Assembly (NCBI GenBank): GCA_015039365.1
Contig: WION01000251.1
Coordinates: 1 to 64,000 of the forward strand
Source of the DNA: Amanita rubescens
Taxonomy: Eukaryota > Basidiomycota > Agaricomycetes > Agaricales > Amanitaceae
Length of the DNA stretch: 64,000 bases
Direction of reading: 5' to 3'
Of the stretch, positions 8,841-20,544 are shown one piece after another. The notes beneath the pieces are model-generated. The model did not search any database and was not told where the DNA came from. It was given only the letters and a program-made list of their open reading frames with translations. Positions within the stretch are counted from its first letter, which is position 1, and the number at the start of each line of letters is the position of its first letter. Position numbers and translations under genes: made by a program.

Positions 8841-11062
8841 AACGAATAGTCACAGTGAGAACGGGAATTTTTGCCAAGAAAAATACGACCTAGAGCTTGT
8901 CAGTACAGTAGATTATCATAAGAGGCGCTACTTTTCAGCAAGAGAAGCACACCTGAATCCTCTCCTACGTTATATGATTCCAATGTTTCATCATCATCCA
9001 TATCATCTCCACGGAAACGCAATCGCTGCTGATAAGGCGGTATATCCTGTTCGCTTTGAATCATAGCCTTCAACGTTCCTACAGTAGCACTCAGGTTTAT
9101 TTTGATCCCTATTGTCCAGCCCGTCCAAGTGATAACAAAAATACGGATAAGAGGTTCCGATTGCGCCTTGGACTGGGAACAGTTGCAAATGTGCTGAGAT
9201 GTTTCTCCTTCTGCCTCAATCCACAGACAAGTGATAAATTGCCGCATGTGAGGCCACACCACTGCGTCAACCTCCACAAGCTCATCATTATCATCAATTT
9301 TTGCATGAAATCTGAGTTGCGCCTCGGGTGGACAATTGAAACGCTGCCTGGCAACCTCTTCGATGCCCTATAGTATTGAAGATTTGTTGAGAACCAAAAC
9401 CAAAAAACTTGGATTCACACGTACAGAGAGCGATTCTCCCTTGATTACTGCTACTGGGTTGCGCTCTCCATGGCGAAGAAGCAGAACATTTGGGTTCGGA
9501 GAATATGCGGGCGATCTAGGAGGACCATTACTAGGACTGGTAGTATCTTGTTGTTGGGGATAGGGATAGTGGGTGAAGAAGGGATATGATGAGGGAGTTG
9601 GCGGCGATTGGGTAGACTGATTAGATGAGGCGTGCGAAGGGAGGGGCGACGGTCGGGCAGGAGACGAAGCGTCGTTGGGCGTTGACGGGGTTGGTGGCTG
9701 CGAAGATGAATGTTGGAAAAACCTGCGTATGTCCACTTTTGGTTTCGAAGGTGTCGCCGCGGCAGGAATTGAGGTGGACGAGGGCGATGGGTCTGCAGTA
9801 GAGCGGGAAGCCTCGCCGTTGACATGGGTATTGGGCAACGAACCGAAAGATTTGACGCCTTCGGACTTGACTTGAGGTGTAGAAGCAGGCGAGGGGGAAA
9901 TCGGGGCAGAAACGTCATCTATTGAACCAAACGTCACTGGAGCGCCTGCGAGGAAAAGGGTTGATACGGGTGAGAAAATGAAGAGATTAAAAACGTGCCT
10001 TGATTGACGGCCCCTACGCTGTTCCGTAGAACGCTGACGCCATCTTTCACTGGGACACGTGTGGGCTGGGGTTGGGTGCCAGAAGGTGGAGGCGACTCTG
10101 AACGAGAGGGCGCAGACCAGCTCTGAGGCGGTCCTTTGGACCAGGCAGACCTTGAAGGCTGCGCGTTGATCTTTGGTGCGGATCTGCTCATTCTGGCGGT
10201 AAAAAGGGGGACGTACAAAAACTGGATTCACGGGCGGAGGGTTGTGAATAAAACCTTTGTACGATACAGAAGACGAGCTGAGCCTTACAAACAAATACAA
10301 CAACGTTCGAACTAAGTATAGCTATTAGTAACAGTACACTGTAACTATCAAAACATGTACACTTGACCCTAATGAATAGTCACAGTGAGAACGTAAATTT
10401 TTTCTAAGGAAAAATACGACCTGGAGCCTACTTGGACTCCTCGGAGCCCGAGTCAGCCTCTTCCTCATGGTCAATATCATGGGAGGCACCATTCTTCAGC
10501 AAGAGAACCACACCTGAATCCTCTCCTACGTTGTATGACTCTAATGTTTCGTCATCATCCATATCATCTTTATGGAAACGCAATCGCTGTTGATCAGGCG
10601 GTATGCGCTTTTTGCTTTGAATCATAGCCTTCAACGTTCCGACAGTGGCGCCGGGATTTATCCTGATTCCTATCGTCCAGCCTATCCAAGTGATAACGAA
10701 AATACGGATAAGCGGTTCCGATTGCGCCTTGGAATGAGAACAATTGCAAGTGGGCCGGTGCGTCGCTCCTTCTGCCTCGATCCAGAGAGAAGTGATGGTT
10801 TTCAGCATGTGCGGCCACACTGCTGCATTAACCTCCACAAGTTCATTATCATCAATTTTTGCATGAAATCTGAGTTGCGCCTCGGGAAGATAATTGAAAC
10901 GCTGCCTGGCAACCTCCTCGATGCCCTATAGTATTCAAGATTCGTTGAGAATCAAAACCAGCACCATTGGAATTTTACACGTACAGAGAACGATTCCCCC
11001 TTGATTACTGCCACTGGTATGTGCTCCCCATGACGAAGAAACAGAACATTTGGGTTCGGTTG
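8841..11062. repeat. Tandem segmental duplication (about 8841-9500 and 10368-11062)
   Basis: Two direct copies of about 660-690 bp carry the ubiquitin-fold coding block, the intron between them and the 3' flank (AATAGTCACAGTGAGAACG near 8845 and 10375). The copies differ by point changes and by a deletion of about 40 bp that removes the acidic C-terminal tail in the left copy. The 5' parts of the two genes are unrelated. Confidence 0.85.
8900..10191 (-). CDS. Chimeric protein: eIF4G-like N-terminus plus ubiquitin-fold domain
   Basis: Exons 9999-10191, 9945-9425 and 9367-8900 (minus) give 393 aa. Residues 1 to about 215 look like the disordered N-terminus of basidiomycete eIF4G: SAWSKGPP, VPVKDGVSV, VTFGSIDD, APISPSPAS, KSEGVKSFGS, KPKVDIRRFFQ. 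From about residue 220 the protein changes to the block shared with the neighbour gene: NVLLLRHGE, GIEEVARQRF, and then a ubiquitin-like fold (VGTLKAMIQ, IPPYQQRLRF, DDDETLESYNVGEDSGVLLLL). Intron 1 uses a GC donor (CAAG|GCACGT) and is the only junction that keeps the frame. An apparent in-frame TAG at 9371-9373 lies inside intron 2 (GTACGT...TATAG). The C-terminal tail is truncated relative to the paralog. Function unknown; the MIF4G domain of eIF4G is absent. Confidence 0.6.
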
Positions 11063-11116
11063 AGGAGCAATAGCAGAGGTAGATCGTTTCATCAATGATG
11101 TCGTGGAAAGAGACAT
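10428..11116 (-). CDS. Ubiquitin-fold domain protein, tandem paralog
   Basis: Exons 10985-11116 and 10428-10925 (minus) give 209 aa. The start MSLSTTSLMKRSTSAIAPQP is followed by NVLFLRHGE, GIEEVARQRF and a ubiquitin-like segment (VGTLKAMIQSK, IPPDQQRLRF, DDDETLESYNVGEDSGVVLLL). It ends in an acidic tail, HEEEADSGSEESK. Intron 10926-10984 sits at exactly the same place and phase as in the neighbour. There is no C-terminal Gly-Gly for conjugation, so it would act as a ubiquitin-like domain and not as a modifier. It may be the older gene because it has its own start and an untruncated tail. Role not recognised. Confidence 0.65.
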
Positions 11117-11491
11117 CTGGACTTGATAGACTGCGCTTTCACGTCTTACCTATAAATGAGCCTACTGCGAGGCGACTGGGATCGACCACGGTTAGTGCGG
11201 ACACGAGGAAGAAGAAAGGATTATGTCAGCTCCGTACTATGAATCGAACACTGGGCGGCGTGATCTGGTACTGTCACAACCATCTCTGATACCACTAAAA
11301 AGTCAAAGTCTTGTATCCATTTTACGGTAAGGCAAGATATAAAGTAAGTTCTCTTTCATTTCTAAATGTCACACAAATTTCCAACAGTTTCCGAAATATT
11401 ATTCATGTATAGCATACGCTTCCTCCAACAGACTCGTGGCAATTAAATATCTGTGGTATTGAAGTTCTAAGTGCACATATAATATTCAAAA
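11117..11491. other. Intergenic region
   Basis: The first half is the upstream region of the minus-strand gene starting at 11116. The second half is AT-rich and is the 3' flank of the gene ending at 11492. I see no further feature. Confidence 0.5.
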
Positions 11492-12135
11492 TCAGCCCAT
11501 GACCATACCAATGTCAACGGCAATCATAACTTGCCACCATTCTTCCTCCTTGTCTTCTTCGCACGAAGTTTTGTCTAAACTGATCAGAACGAACTGATCA
11601 AACGAGACAGGATACCTCGTCGGCAAGTCATCTTCAATATATGGGTTTTCGTCTTTCAACTCCTGCCAGTTAGTGTCAGTTTCTCCACGTGTGTATTACT
11701 ACTGCTGTATGAAACTTACATTTACGATGTCTGCGAAAAGTTTTGCAGCTTCAATGGCCAGTCCGGTGCGATCATGACATTTCTCTCCTGCACCGATTTC
11801 TTTAGTCCACGCTTTGCGTGGATACTCGGGCCACTTTGAATCCGTCAACACATGGCGCTTATTGTTTTCGACGACTAATTACTCACCGTGGCGGTAAGAA
11901 CGATCTTCCCTTCGCAAGTTATTTTTCTGTCAGCTTCCCCCAATATTTCTTGGAGTTCTGATCTGCTTTTGTCTATCAGCAGGAACATGGGAATACCCTC
12001 TTCACCGCACGGAGTCCTAAACAAGATCCTTTCTCTCGTCAGGCCGGAATTGGAATCAGTTAACCAGATGTTCAAGAATTGCTTGCTGTCTGGGTAATAA
12101 ATTCGCTGAGGCCTAAAGATTCTTTGTTTCGGCAT
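11492..12135 (-). CDS. Hypothetical protein, paralog A of a local pair
   Basis: Exons 11887-12135, 11720-11833 and 11492-11662 (minus) give 177 aa. I do not recognise the family. It starts MPKQRIFRPQ and continues with a mixed strand/helix region (ILFRTPCGEEGIPMFLLIDK, ELQEILGEADRKI), KCHDRTGLAIEAAKLFADIV, and a C-terminal YPVSFDQFVLISLDK...WWQVMIAVD block. That last block matches the gene at 13114-13745 (YPDLGHPVPFERMLLASMD...TWQAVYALD). Both genes have two introns at equivalent places. Intron 1 was taken as 53 nt (acceptor TTCAAAG with a TTGAC branch-like site), because the nearer AG would give a 29-nt intron. No signal peptide or membrane segment is seen. Confidence 0.6.
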
Positions 12136-13113
12136 AGTTCAAGCAGCGGAATGAAACAGGTGTTGTGGCATTTTTATACGTGGTTAGTACTGTGTTGTAA
12201 TGTGCTGTGTCGGCGGAAACTAACGTAAGACACCAAGACATCATATGGATCACGAAATGCACTTCTGGGCCTGGATATGACAGCTCGCTCGATCACAGTT
12301 TCCGATATAATTGGCGGCTTAGCGTAGTCCACCACCATGTGGTACATTTGCAGGGCTGCTCGAGGATAGCGTTCCATGGTTTGCAAATCGCAAGGGTTGC
12401 GACCTCGAATTCCAGGGTCCCCCGGGAGTCCGCGAGGATATCGGTATAGGGTCGATGAAAGTTGGAAAATAGGTGACGACAACTTTAGCTAACGTTTAAC
12501 ACCGCGTGTGTTGTAGCTATTAATTTGGTCTAGGAGGGCGTCCATGTGAACGACGAAGGCGCTAGACAGATGCTGGCCCGCCCAAGGCTGAGTAACGTGC
12601 GCTGAAGTACGTCCCGAAATCAGAGCAGATGTGGCAGTCCTACTTGCAATGATAAGCGTACGCTCAGTTATCTGCTTAAACTCCGACACAGAAGTTGACG
12701 CTCACACTGTGCACCCGCCTAAAACACACCGCGGACCCGCCCTGTGTGCCTTCATCTCGGCTACACAGACAAGTCTTTGTTTGTCCGTTACGTTGCCTAG
12801 CAGCGCTTACGCTTTAGCGATGTCTCTCTGGGCAGATGGGCAGATCGTTGCCGGATACTAACAGATCGCTTCAAAAGGTAAGGTCCCATAAGCGCTGATT
12901 ATACGATTCCGACCAGGTTTCCGACTCGGTCGCTTCTGACAAACTGATAAATGTTGTAAATATGCGACCCGTGACTATAATCGTATAACCTAAAACATAA
13001 TACAAGGGAAACTGAAGTAGGTGACTGGGGGATAACAAAGGTTTACACAGCAATGCGTGTTTGCGTACTCAGGTTCCTCCATATCCCATCCAAGACAACC
13101 ACTAGACACTTGC
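12136..13113. other. Intergenic region with weak open frames
   Basis: Two minus-strand open frames, 12174-12482 (102 codons) and 12489-12689 (66 codons), stand end to end. They could be pieces of a gene, but I find no joining intron, family motif or conserved partner. A plus-strand frame at 12631-12861 is equally unsupported. No RNA gene was recognised. Confidence 0.4.
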
Positions 13114-13745
13114 TCAATCCAGAGCATACACGGCTTGCCAGGTCCTCTTAGTCTCCTCCTCCATACAATCCATGCTAGCGAGAAGCATGCGCTCGAACGG
13201 GACAGGGTGTCCCAAATCAGGATATTCACTAAAGGATGGGGCCATTGGGCCGAACTCGTTTCGTATACCCTGTAAAGGTATGAGCATTTCTCGTTTTGAT
13301 CATTTAATAGAGGAGTGCTAACGTCGTAATAATCTTTGACGAGTTTTGCGCAACGCAGGGCAAGCTCTCCGCGAGTAATGTTATTCGCCTCAATTTCTAT
13401 TTCGATATCCAAAGGCGATTTTGCCTTGTATTCCTCTGTCGGCTGCCCGTGCGCTCGTCAGTACAAGGAACCAGGAAAACTTCTGGAGCATACGGAAACA
13501 TAGAGCCTCATCTTCATTAAGTTCATTTCTTTGGCCATATCTTGTAGTATTTTTTCGCCTGCCCCTTCCAACATACTGCTCAAGCTTTGTTGGTTTTCCA
13601 ATATTTTGTGCACGTGTATCCCATTCTCGTTGTTGAAGGTGATCCTTTTTACGACCTTTAGGGTACCATTATTCCAAACCCTAGTGACCGCATCGTCATC
13701 CGGGCAACAGACGCGTTGATCAATGCGCTTCATTCGAGTCATCAT
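13114..13745 (-). CDS. Hypothetical protein, paralog B of a local pair
   Basis: Exons 13494-13745, 13323-13442 and 13114-13269 (minus) give 175 aa. Intron 1 has a textbook TACTGAC branch site before CGGGCAG. Intron 2 runs GTTAGC...TTTACAG. The middle exon encodes ITRGELALRCAKLVKDYYD, the counterpart of TGLAIEAAKLFADIV in the gene at 11492. The last exon encodes GPMAPSFSEYPDLGHPVPFE, then RMLLASMD. Overall similarity is low but collinear, and exon lengths are close (252/120/156 against 249/114/171). Family unknown; probably cytosolic or nuclear since no targeting signal is visible. Start could be M1, M2 or M5 (MKRIDQ). Confidence 0.6.
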
Positions 13746-14446
13746 CGAAATGCTGAAGGGTGGTGAAGAAACTCGGAGCGGTCGCTCTCTTTATAGCGGG
13801 GATCCACTGGAGGGGAAAATGGCCGGTTGCGCTGTTTACTGAATATAGTTTTACAGGAGCCACTCCAGTTATTGAACCAGCTCATGATCAAATACAGGTC
13901 ATGGCCATATTCGGTTTCGAATGCTACAGCCGCTGTGTTCACTCGATGACTGACTCGGAGTCCGATCGAACACATAGGCGGATCACACGATACTTTCCTT
14001 GCTGGATTCACAACGGAGATGACATAGTAGGTGTTCCCTACTTTGCTGTGAGGTGTAGTCAAAGCTGTACACGCGGAACGGGGGGAGGACGCGCCGAAGG
14101 TTGGTGGACCAAGGTCGACTTTGAAAGAACAAAGCATATTCATTGTTCGTCGGTCTGCATTTCCGGAAGGTGTTTTCAACATTCTTGACTCGGAACTCTC
14201 TCGACACAGCAAGATAAATATGGCATTGCTAGATGATTAACATTTTTGTAAACGGGCGACAAAACGAAAGAGAGAATGGAAAAGTTTTTGTCTACTTGCG
14301 GGCCAGCCAGCCAAGCAGTTTCGCCAATTAGACAACTATTAGGGAATCATTATTCTAGAAATGATATCAAGAAACGGGGTAAATAAAATGATTGTCATCA
14401 CGTCGTTATATCTTCATTGCCTTATGCCCTTTGCCCAGGCATTGCT
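13746..14446. other. Intergenic region
   Basis: Overlapping open frames on both strands (13742-14212 minus, 13760-14188 plus) have no family motifs and overlap the promoter of the gene starting at 13745. I call no gene. The right part (14230-14446) is the 3' flank of the SH3/RA gene. Confidence 0.45.
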
Positions 14447-17400
14447 TTAATGCACACCAATACCCAATGCCTCGTCCAATAGCTAAGAGTCCTCGTATTA
14501 GCACGTGACTCGGAGAATGAAAATACGACATACCTTATCAAAATCCTCTAACAGCTTGAAGCCGCTGACGTAGATATCCCTTACGCGAGGATGCAGACTT
14601 TCGAGGTTTATAGGCCTTCCAAACAGAATCTCATCGGCGGGTTCGACAGGCGGTAAAGATGTTGGATTATACGTTTGTGATGCGCTTTGCCCTTGTAATG
14701 TCATAAGCGCTGCCCTGCATTCAATCACCGCCATCATATGTTCGATTCCAAAATCATCTTTTATAATGGGGCGCCTCGCCGGTTGCAATTGCGATTTAGA
14801 CCGGGAGGGGTGATGGTTGTGCTGGTACTGCCCCTGACGAGACGATGCTTGTGACCTGCTAAAAGGGTTTGGCAACGGGCTGGCGCTAAATGTGGGCGTA
14901 TTCTTCCCCGTCGATGGTTCCGAAACCACAGAGGCGATTGAAGGGTTACGTCTTGAAGTGGGTCCGGGAGACGCTTTGCCCGTGGGGGTAGTCGCTCCTG
15001 AAGAGGCGACAGTGGTATTGTTGCCAGTCGGAGTGGCTGTTCCAGGTCTGCCGCTAATTCCATGCATCCGCTCGTCGCTCATGTAACTCAAAGCAGAGCC
15101 AGCTCTGGCATGAGTTGGTTTGTGTTGAGGAGCAGTAGACCCAGGAGTCGCTGGCCTATCCGTGTCCGAATACTCCGAAGGAGACATAGAGCGCAACGAG
15201 TCAGCCGCTGACATGCTGCGTGCCGCCAAGCTATTCATCCCGCTGTCCATGCTCATCAGAGACCTCATATCCGCGCTCCCGCTGGCATTGTGTCCAGCCG
15301 CGGCCCTAGCCTTTTTCTCCCTCTCCCTCTCCTTAATCTTCCCATTCCTAATCTTGTGGAGCACCCGGTCCAACTTTTCACTATCCACCGTACTTCTGTT
15401 CTTCCCAACAACGCCAGCCAAAACATCCTGCCTGCCATGCTCCCTCCACTCTTCCGCAACGATATCGCTGATATCATAAGACTCTCCATCAGGCTCAACA
15501 TAGGAATAACGCAACCGATCCGACGAATCGAAACGCCCACTTCTAAGAACGGCGTTATTCGGAAGCAATACATCCATCCCGCGCACCGAATTGGTTTGCG
15601 CAGAGAGAATCGCGCGCTGGTTTGCCCGCATCACAGCACGCTGGGCGGCAATAATCTCCTGGCGGGACGGCGGTGTCCTCGACTTGCCCGACACAACTTC
15701 CTCGCCAGCATCGGACCCGGCGCTAGACGCAGTAGAGTCACGCTGATGATGTAATTGTTGTAACGCGATCTCATCCAGAGGCGCTGACATCCGATGTCTG
15801 GAAGTCGAATTGCGATACGACGTGGCGCGGCGTAGAATAAAAATGGGATCGTCCGGGGATACGTCCTCTGGATTACCCAGTAAGTGTGTCGCGTCGATAG
15901 AACGGCGCTTGGAATTGGGCGCCAGGCTCTTGTACGCAGGCGGACGGAGATACGCATCAATAACTTTGCTTGATGGTGGCAGTTCCCTCTCTAAAATAAA
16001 ATGATAAGCATCGCCCTGGCACTGAAATCACATGCGGACATACCTGGTCCATGTCCAATGTCGATATGCAAACCATACCGCACTCTGGACGAACTTCTCC
16101 TCTTGACCAGTTTATCCTCAACCTCATCCCCTCCATCCACAACCCCCTCCAAGATCCCAAACCTCTCCAACCCTAGCTCAATCACCTCTGCCACCGTCAC
16201 ATTCTTCGGGAACATAAACACCTTGCGTCTGAACGACGCTGAAGGGCTTGTAGGGCCTGGAGAAGTCACGGAGAGCGTATCTTTGGGAACGATAGCCTCC
16301 GTAAAAGGATGGAACACCATATCGTCCGGAAGATCGTTGGGATGGATAACCAACTGCAGAGCAAACCGAAGACTGGGAGAGCTAAACCTCTCCGGGGTGA
16401 CGTTGGCCATGATGGCCGCGATACCGAGGTACCGTCCGTCCTTGCTGAACATCGAAGCAATGTCGTTCCCCGCAGACGAGGAGGAGGTGATGGACACGTC
16501 TCCCTCCCCGCCAACCTCGTCTTGAGACAACTCCGCAATGAGGGTGTGCTCCTCCATCTCATCATCGTCACCAAACAACCGATACCGCAAACTGCCACCA
16601 TCACTGCTCTCCCCGTCACCTCCAGACCAACCACCACCACTAGCCAACAACCCACCAATACTCGTCGCACCCGCACTATCCCGCTCGCCGCTCGTCGTCC
16701 TATTCAAATAAAACTTGACCGCCGAATCATCCGTAAAATCATTCATAGGCAGCTTCCTAATCGCAGGGTGCATCGACAAATTGCTCGCAACGCTGCTGAT
16801 GCTGAGAATACTGCTCCGCTTGACTCTAGGAGGGAGATTCTCAGCGGCGTCCATGGCTTCGTCTTGGAGCGCTTGAAGAACGAGAGACTCAAACACGACG
16901 AGAGGCTTTTCGTGTGATCGGAGAATGGCAGAGGCGCCCCCCTCGACGCGCTTGACGGTGAGGTAATACTCGCTTCCCCCGCTAGCTCCACCACCACCAC
17001 CACCACCTGTTGCTGCAGGTGCTGCGACGCTCTCCAATGCACCCCCTATACCCATCCCACCACTTCCCTCACCACCGCCGCTACCACCACCACCGCTCGC
17101 CTCAGGCAACCTAAACCGCTGAATCGCCTGCTTCACCAACTCCGCCGCCGTCGTACTCGAACTAAGCAACACCGTCTTAAACGTCGCCTCCGTCTGCAAA
17201 TTACGCCCCGCAAAGACTCGCATAACGCTTAGATCAGGGAGACCCTGTCCCCCACCGGGTTGGCCGTCGATACCTGCCATACCGGGAATGAGGATGAGCG
17301 AGCCGGGCCGTGGACGCGCGGTGGGTGTGGACGTGGACGTCGGAGGGGGAGCTAGATTAGGATGTGTGGAGTTGGCGTTGGTAGTAGTGGGGTTGGCGTT

Positions 17401-19650
17401 GTGAGCTAAGCTGGCTGCATTGGATCCGGTAACCGCGGGCGGGGTTACAGCGGGGCCGGGTGAACCGCGGAATGTTGAGCTGGATACGAGAGCCGAAGCG
17501 GATTGGAGTCCGTAAGAGGGTTGTGTTTCGGGCCCAGAGGACGGGGACCGGTTGAGGTACTGTTGGTAGAGAGCTTGCTGCTGTTGATCACGTTGGCGGA
17601 GTTGGGTGGCGTGACTCGAGATTGCGGTGGGTCGTTCAGGAGTCGAATACTGTAATTGCGATTGCTGCTGCTGTTGATACTGCTGCTGGGGAGAAGGAGA
17701 TTGAGCTTGAGATTGTGGGGACAGCCGTTGTTGAGGTGGTTGTTGTTGCTGGATGACGATGTCTACAGATCCGGATATCGATCCGGTGTTCCGGTGCCCG
17801 AATCCGTGCCCACTGCGACTCGACTCTTCCGAGAGACGACTGCTGGAGTCTTTCTCGGTGCTGTCCTGGGAAATGAAGGACCCGAGGGAACCAATCGATC
17901 CGCCGCGTTCCACCTTGTTTTTGTCCTTGTCCTTGTCTCTCTTGCTGAATATCCGGAAGATCCCGCCCTTCTTTTTGGTGCTACTCCCGCTTTCCTCGCT
18001 GTCTGTATCCCTGGACTTGTCCTTATCTTTGGACGAGGGGTCTTTTCTTAGTTTGCCACTAGAAGCATGAGAACTTGAACTAGAAACGGGGCTAGCGGCC
18101 CTCGCCGAAGCGTCCTTGGTGGAGGAGGACTTGGAGCGTTTTTTAGCCTCCTCGGCAGCAGCGGCATCCTCCTCTGCACGTCGTTTCGCACGAAGAACCA
18201 CTTCTTCCTGTTGCTGCTGCTGGTGTCTCTCCCTCTCCAGGTTCGCGTTCGTGAGGAAGGGGTTATTGCTACCGAGAGAGAGAGGACCCACAGCGCCTTC
18301 ATCTCCGCGCGCGACGGAAGGAGTCATGGAAACTTTGCGCGTCTCTTGCGCTTCTAAGGGATCCATCAGCTTCATCCTTTCCCGAGAGGAAGAATGATGC
18401 AAAATATGTTGCTCTGGTGGTGATTGCTGCAGTATTTGCAAAGTAGGCTGTGGAGATACACCACCGGGATGGAATGCAGCGGGAACCGGAGTACCGCGAT
18501 ACTGTTGTTGCTGGTGGAGCTGTCTTGCTCTTGCATGGGCCTGCATCTCCTCGAGAGTCATGTTCGGATTCCACTGCCCTGCATCTTCCATTGACGTATC
18601 TGGGCTTCTTGAAACGCCAAGTGCCTCCACAGCAGCCATCTCCCGTTCTCGCTCTTCATCCGCCAGAGCTGGGTCTTCACCAATGTACGGCACGTCATCC
18701 CATTCCAAACCATCGTCTTCTTCCTCATCTTCATTCCAGACTGCAGGGAGGTACCGATGAACGGGGAAAGAAGAGTTGAACTGGACAGATTTGGACTTGG
18801 TCAGGCGGGACCGTGACCGGTTGAAGTCGTTTGAGTCTGGGGATGGTGTCTTATTATTGTCTCTCTCGCCAGCGGGAGAGCGTGAGTTTTCTTCTTCCCG
18901 CTCATGCTCAGTCGCCGATGCTAACTGCACATTTTGTTCATCAGGATCGTGTAACGCCGGAAGAAAACGAATAGGTCTACTCACATCGACATTCCGGTGT
19001 TTGTTGAGCCTCGCGAGACGCTCAAAGGGCGTTTCGATGTTCTCCGCAGGGATATAGCCTACTTCTTGTGTTTTGAGCACTTTGACGAGCCACCAGTAGC
19101 TGTTGCTGTCGTCCATGAGAATGAGACTGTCCCCCTTGACGACATTGGCCTGGCCCTCCACGGTTGCTGCGAAACTATGCAGGGAGTAGACGAGGTCAAA
19201 ATTGATGGACTCGTCCGGGATTGAGAGCTCGGAAGACAAGTCGTCTTCGTACATGGCTTCGTCGCGGTCTTCCCCGTCCGAGTCGTGATCCATGATGGAG
19301 TACCCCTCCTCGTCCTCTGCTCCGGAGTAAGGGTCATAATGACCAGCGGCAGCGTCGGCGTGGGCTTGCATTTGTGTCTGGGAAGAATCTGGAGAAATTT
19401 GTTCCCGCAAGTCGAAAGTGTCTTGTCTGTATGGCCTGTGTTGATCTCTTCCTTGCATAAACGAACGACTAGTTTTTTGCTGAAATTGAAGATTAGTGAA
19501 AATGAGGGACTCGAAGACGTCTTGGCCGTGAGTTGGCAGGAGCTTTGTTTGGCAACCGCCTTGAAGACAAACAATGGAATGGGCAGTGCGTGGCTGCATC
19601 ATTGCAGATTCCTCGGCTAATAATTGATTTCTTATTTCTAGGACACTCAT
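14447..19650 (-). CDS. SH3 and Ras-association domain scaffold protein (Tea4/Bud14-like)
   Basis: Exons 16044-19650, 14534-15990 and 14447-14482 (minus) join in frame to give up to 1699 aa. An SH3 domain lies at about residues 152-212 (YSLHSFAATVEGQANVVKGD, YWWLVKV, EVGYIPAENIE). Long Ser/Gln/Pro-rich disordered stretches follow (about 380-790). A Ras-association-like fold starts near 800 (MRVFAGRN, FKTVLLSSSTTAAELVKQAI, YYLTVKRVEGG). A second RA-like fold spans intron 1 (KVFMFPKNVTVAEVIELGLE ... DDPIFILRRAT). The short last exon encodes LLDEALGIGVH. SH3 proteins of this type (Tea4, Bud14) link microtubule ends or PP1 to formins and Cdc42 polarity sites; the role here is inferred. The start may be the Met at 19458 if an intron (GTTTGT...TTTCAG) removes the first segment. 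Confidence 0.75.
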
Positions 19651-20544
19651 GTACTTCTATTCTTGCATATCCGGATCTCTCAGAGATGCGGGGAGGCGTA
19701 CGGATCATAGTATTCACCCGTAACGACCTTCAAGCGTGTTTTACGCAGGAGTTACCACGCGATGTGGCTGTGCTGCCATCATTTAAACACGTTTCCTTCT
19801 TCATTTGAACTTTCCTGGCACTTACGTGCTTCGACAGGAGCACAGGCCCGTACATGGAATCACCAAAGATAACGAGATTAACATTTAGTGATCGCGAATA
19901 CCTTATCCCTTCGGTATTCCACCTGACCGCACCTCCATTGGCTGTTGATTATTATCACCGCAATTATGGATGACATGATGACATGGCACGTACATAAGTA
20001 TTCTTATCGCCACTTGAAACACAGCTTCTGATCAATCTGTCACCGCAGACTCACTGCTTGTTCCTTCCCCTCACCTCCCCCACGTGCTTCACGGATGGAT
20101 CACCGCTCAGCGCTCACCCTTCGAACAGGAATATCTGTCTCAAAAAAGCCTGTGATAAGGCTATTGGACGGCACACGCCACCATCTGCCCAAACGGGCCA
20201 TAACTTTCTCGAAACGGATTTCATCAGCTTAGGTCTAACGAAAGGCCGACTTTATAAATGCACGGTGATCGTGGGAGGATCGGTAACAACAGTAAGCAAC
20301 TCCGTAATGGTATGGAACGCCCATATACTTATACCTGGCTACCGAAGTAATCCTACCCCACCATACACTCCTCCTCTCCATATACCTCTCAACTTGTGGG
20401 GGCCAGGAGCTGAGTCCCGGCATTTGACAACTACAATCTACCTGTCACTTTGACAAGCTTACCAATTACCAATCACATCCGTATCTCTCGTCTACGACGC
20501 TCCTTCCTTCCCTTCCCTTCCCTTCAAATCCTCAAAACAACAAT
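19651..20544. other. Divergent intergenic region
   Basis: This is the promoter region between the minus-strand SH3/RA gene and the plus-strand gene at 20545. A CT-rich tract (CTTCCTTCCCTTCCCTTCCC, near 20502-20525), common just upstream of fungal start codons, precedes the 20545 ATG. I see no gene. Confidence 0.5.

Noticed and set aside
9371..9373. In-frame TAG between the eIF4G-like and ubiquitin-fold parts
   Set aside because: It lies in a 57-nt intron (GTACGT...TATAG) whose position and phase are the same in the neighbouring paralog.
12174..12689. Two adjacent minus-strand frames as a gene
   Set aside because: No intron joins them and no similarity was recognised; left as uncertain intergenic sequence.
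13742..14212. 156-codon minus-strand frame
   Set aside because: No family motif; overlaps a similar-length frame on the other strand and the promoter of the gene starting at 13745.
16001..18779. Several long + strand frames (up to 202 codons)
   Set aside because: Antisense shadows of the SH3/RA gene, caused by its biased Ser/Gln/Pro codons.
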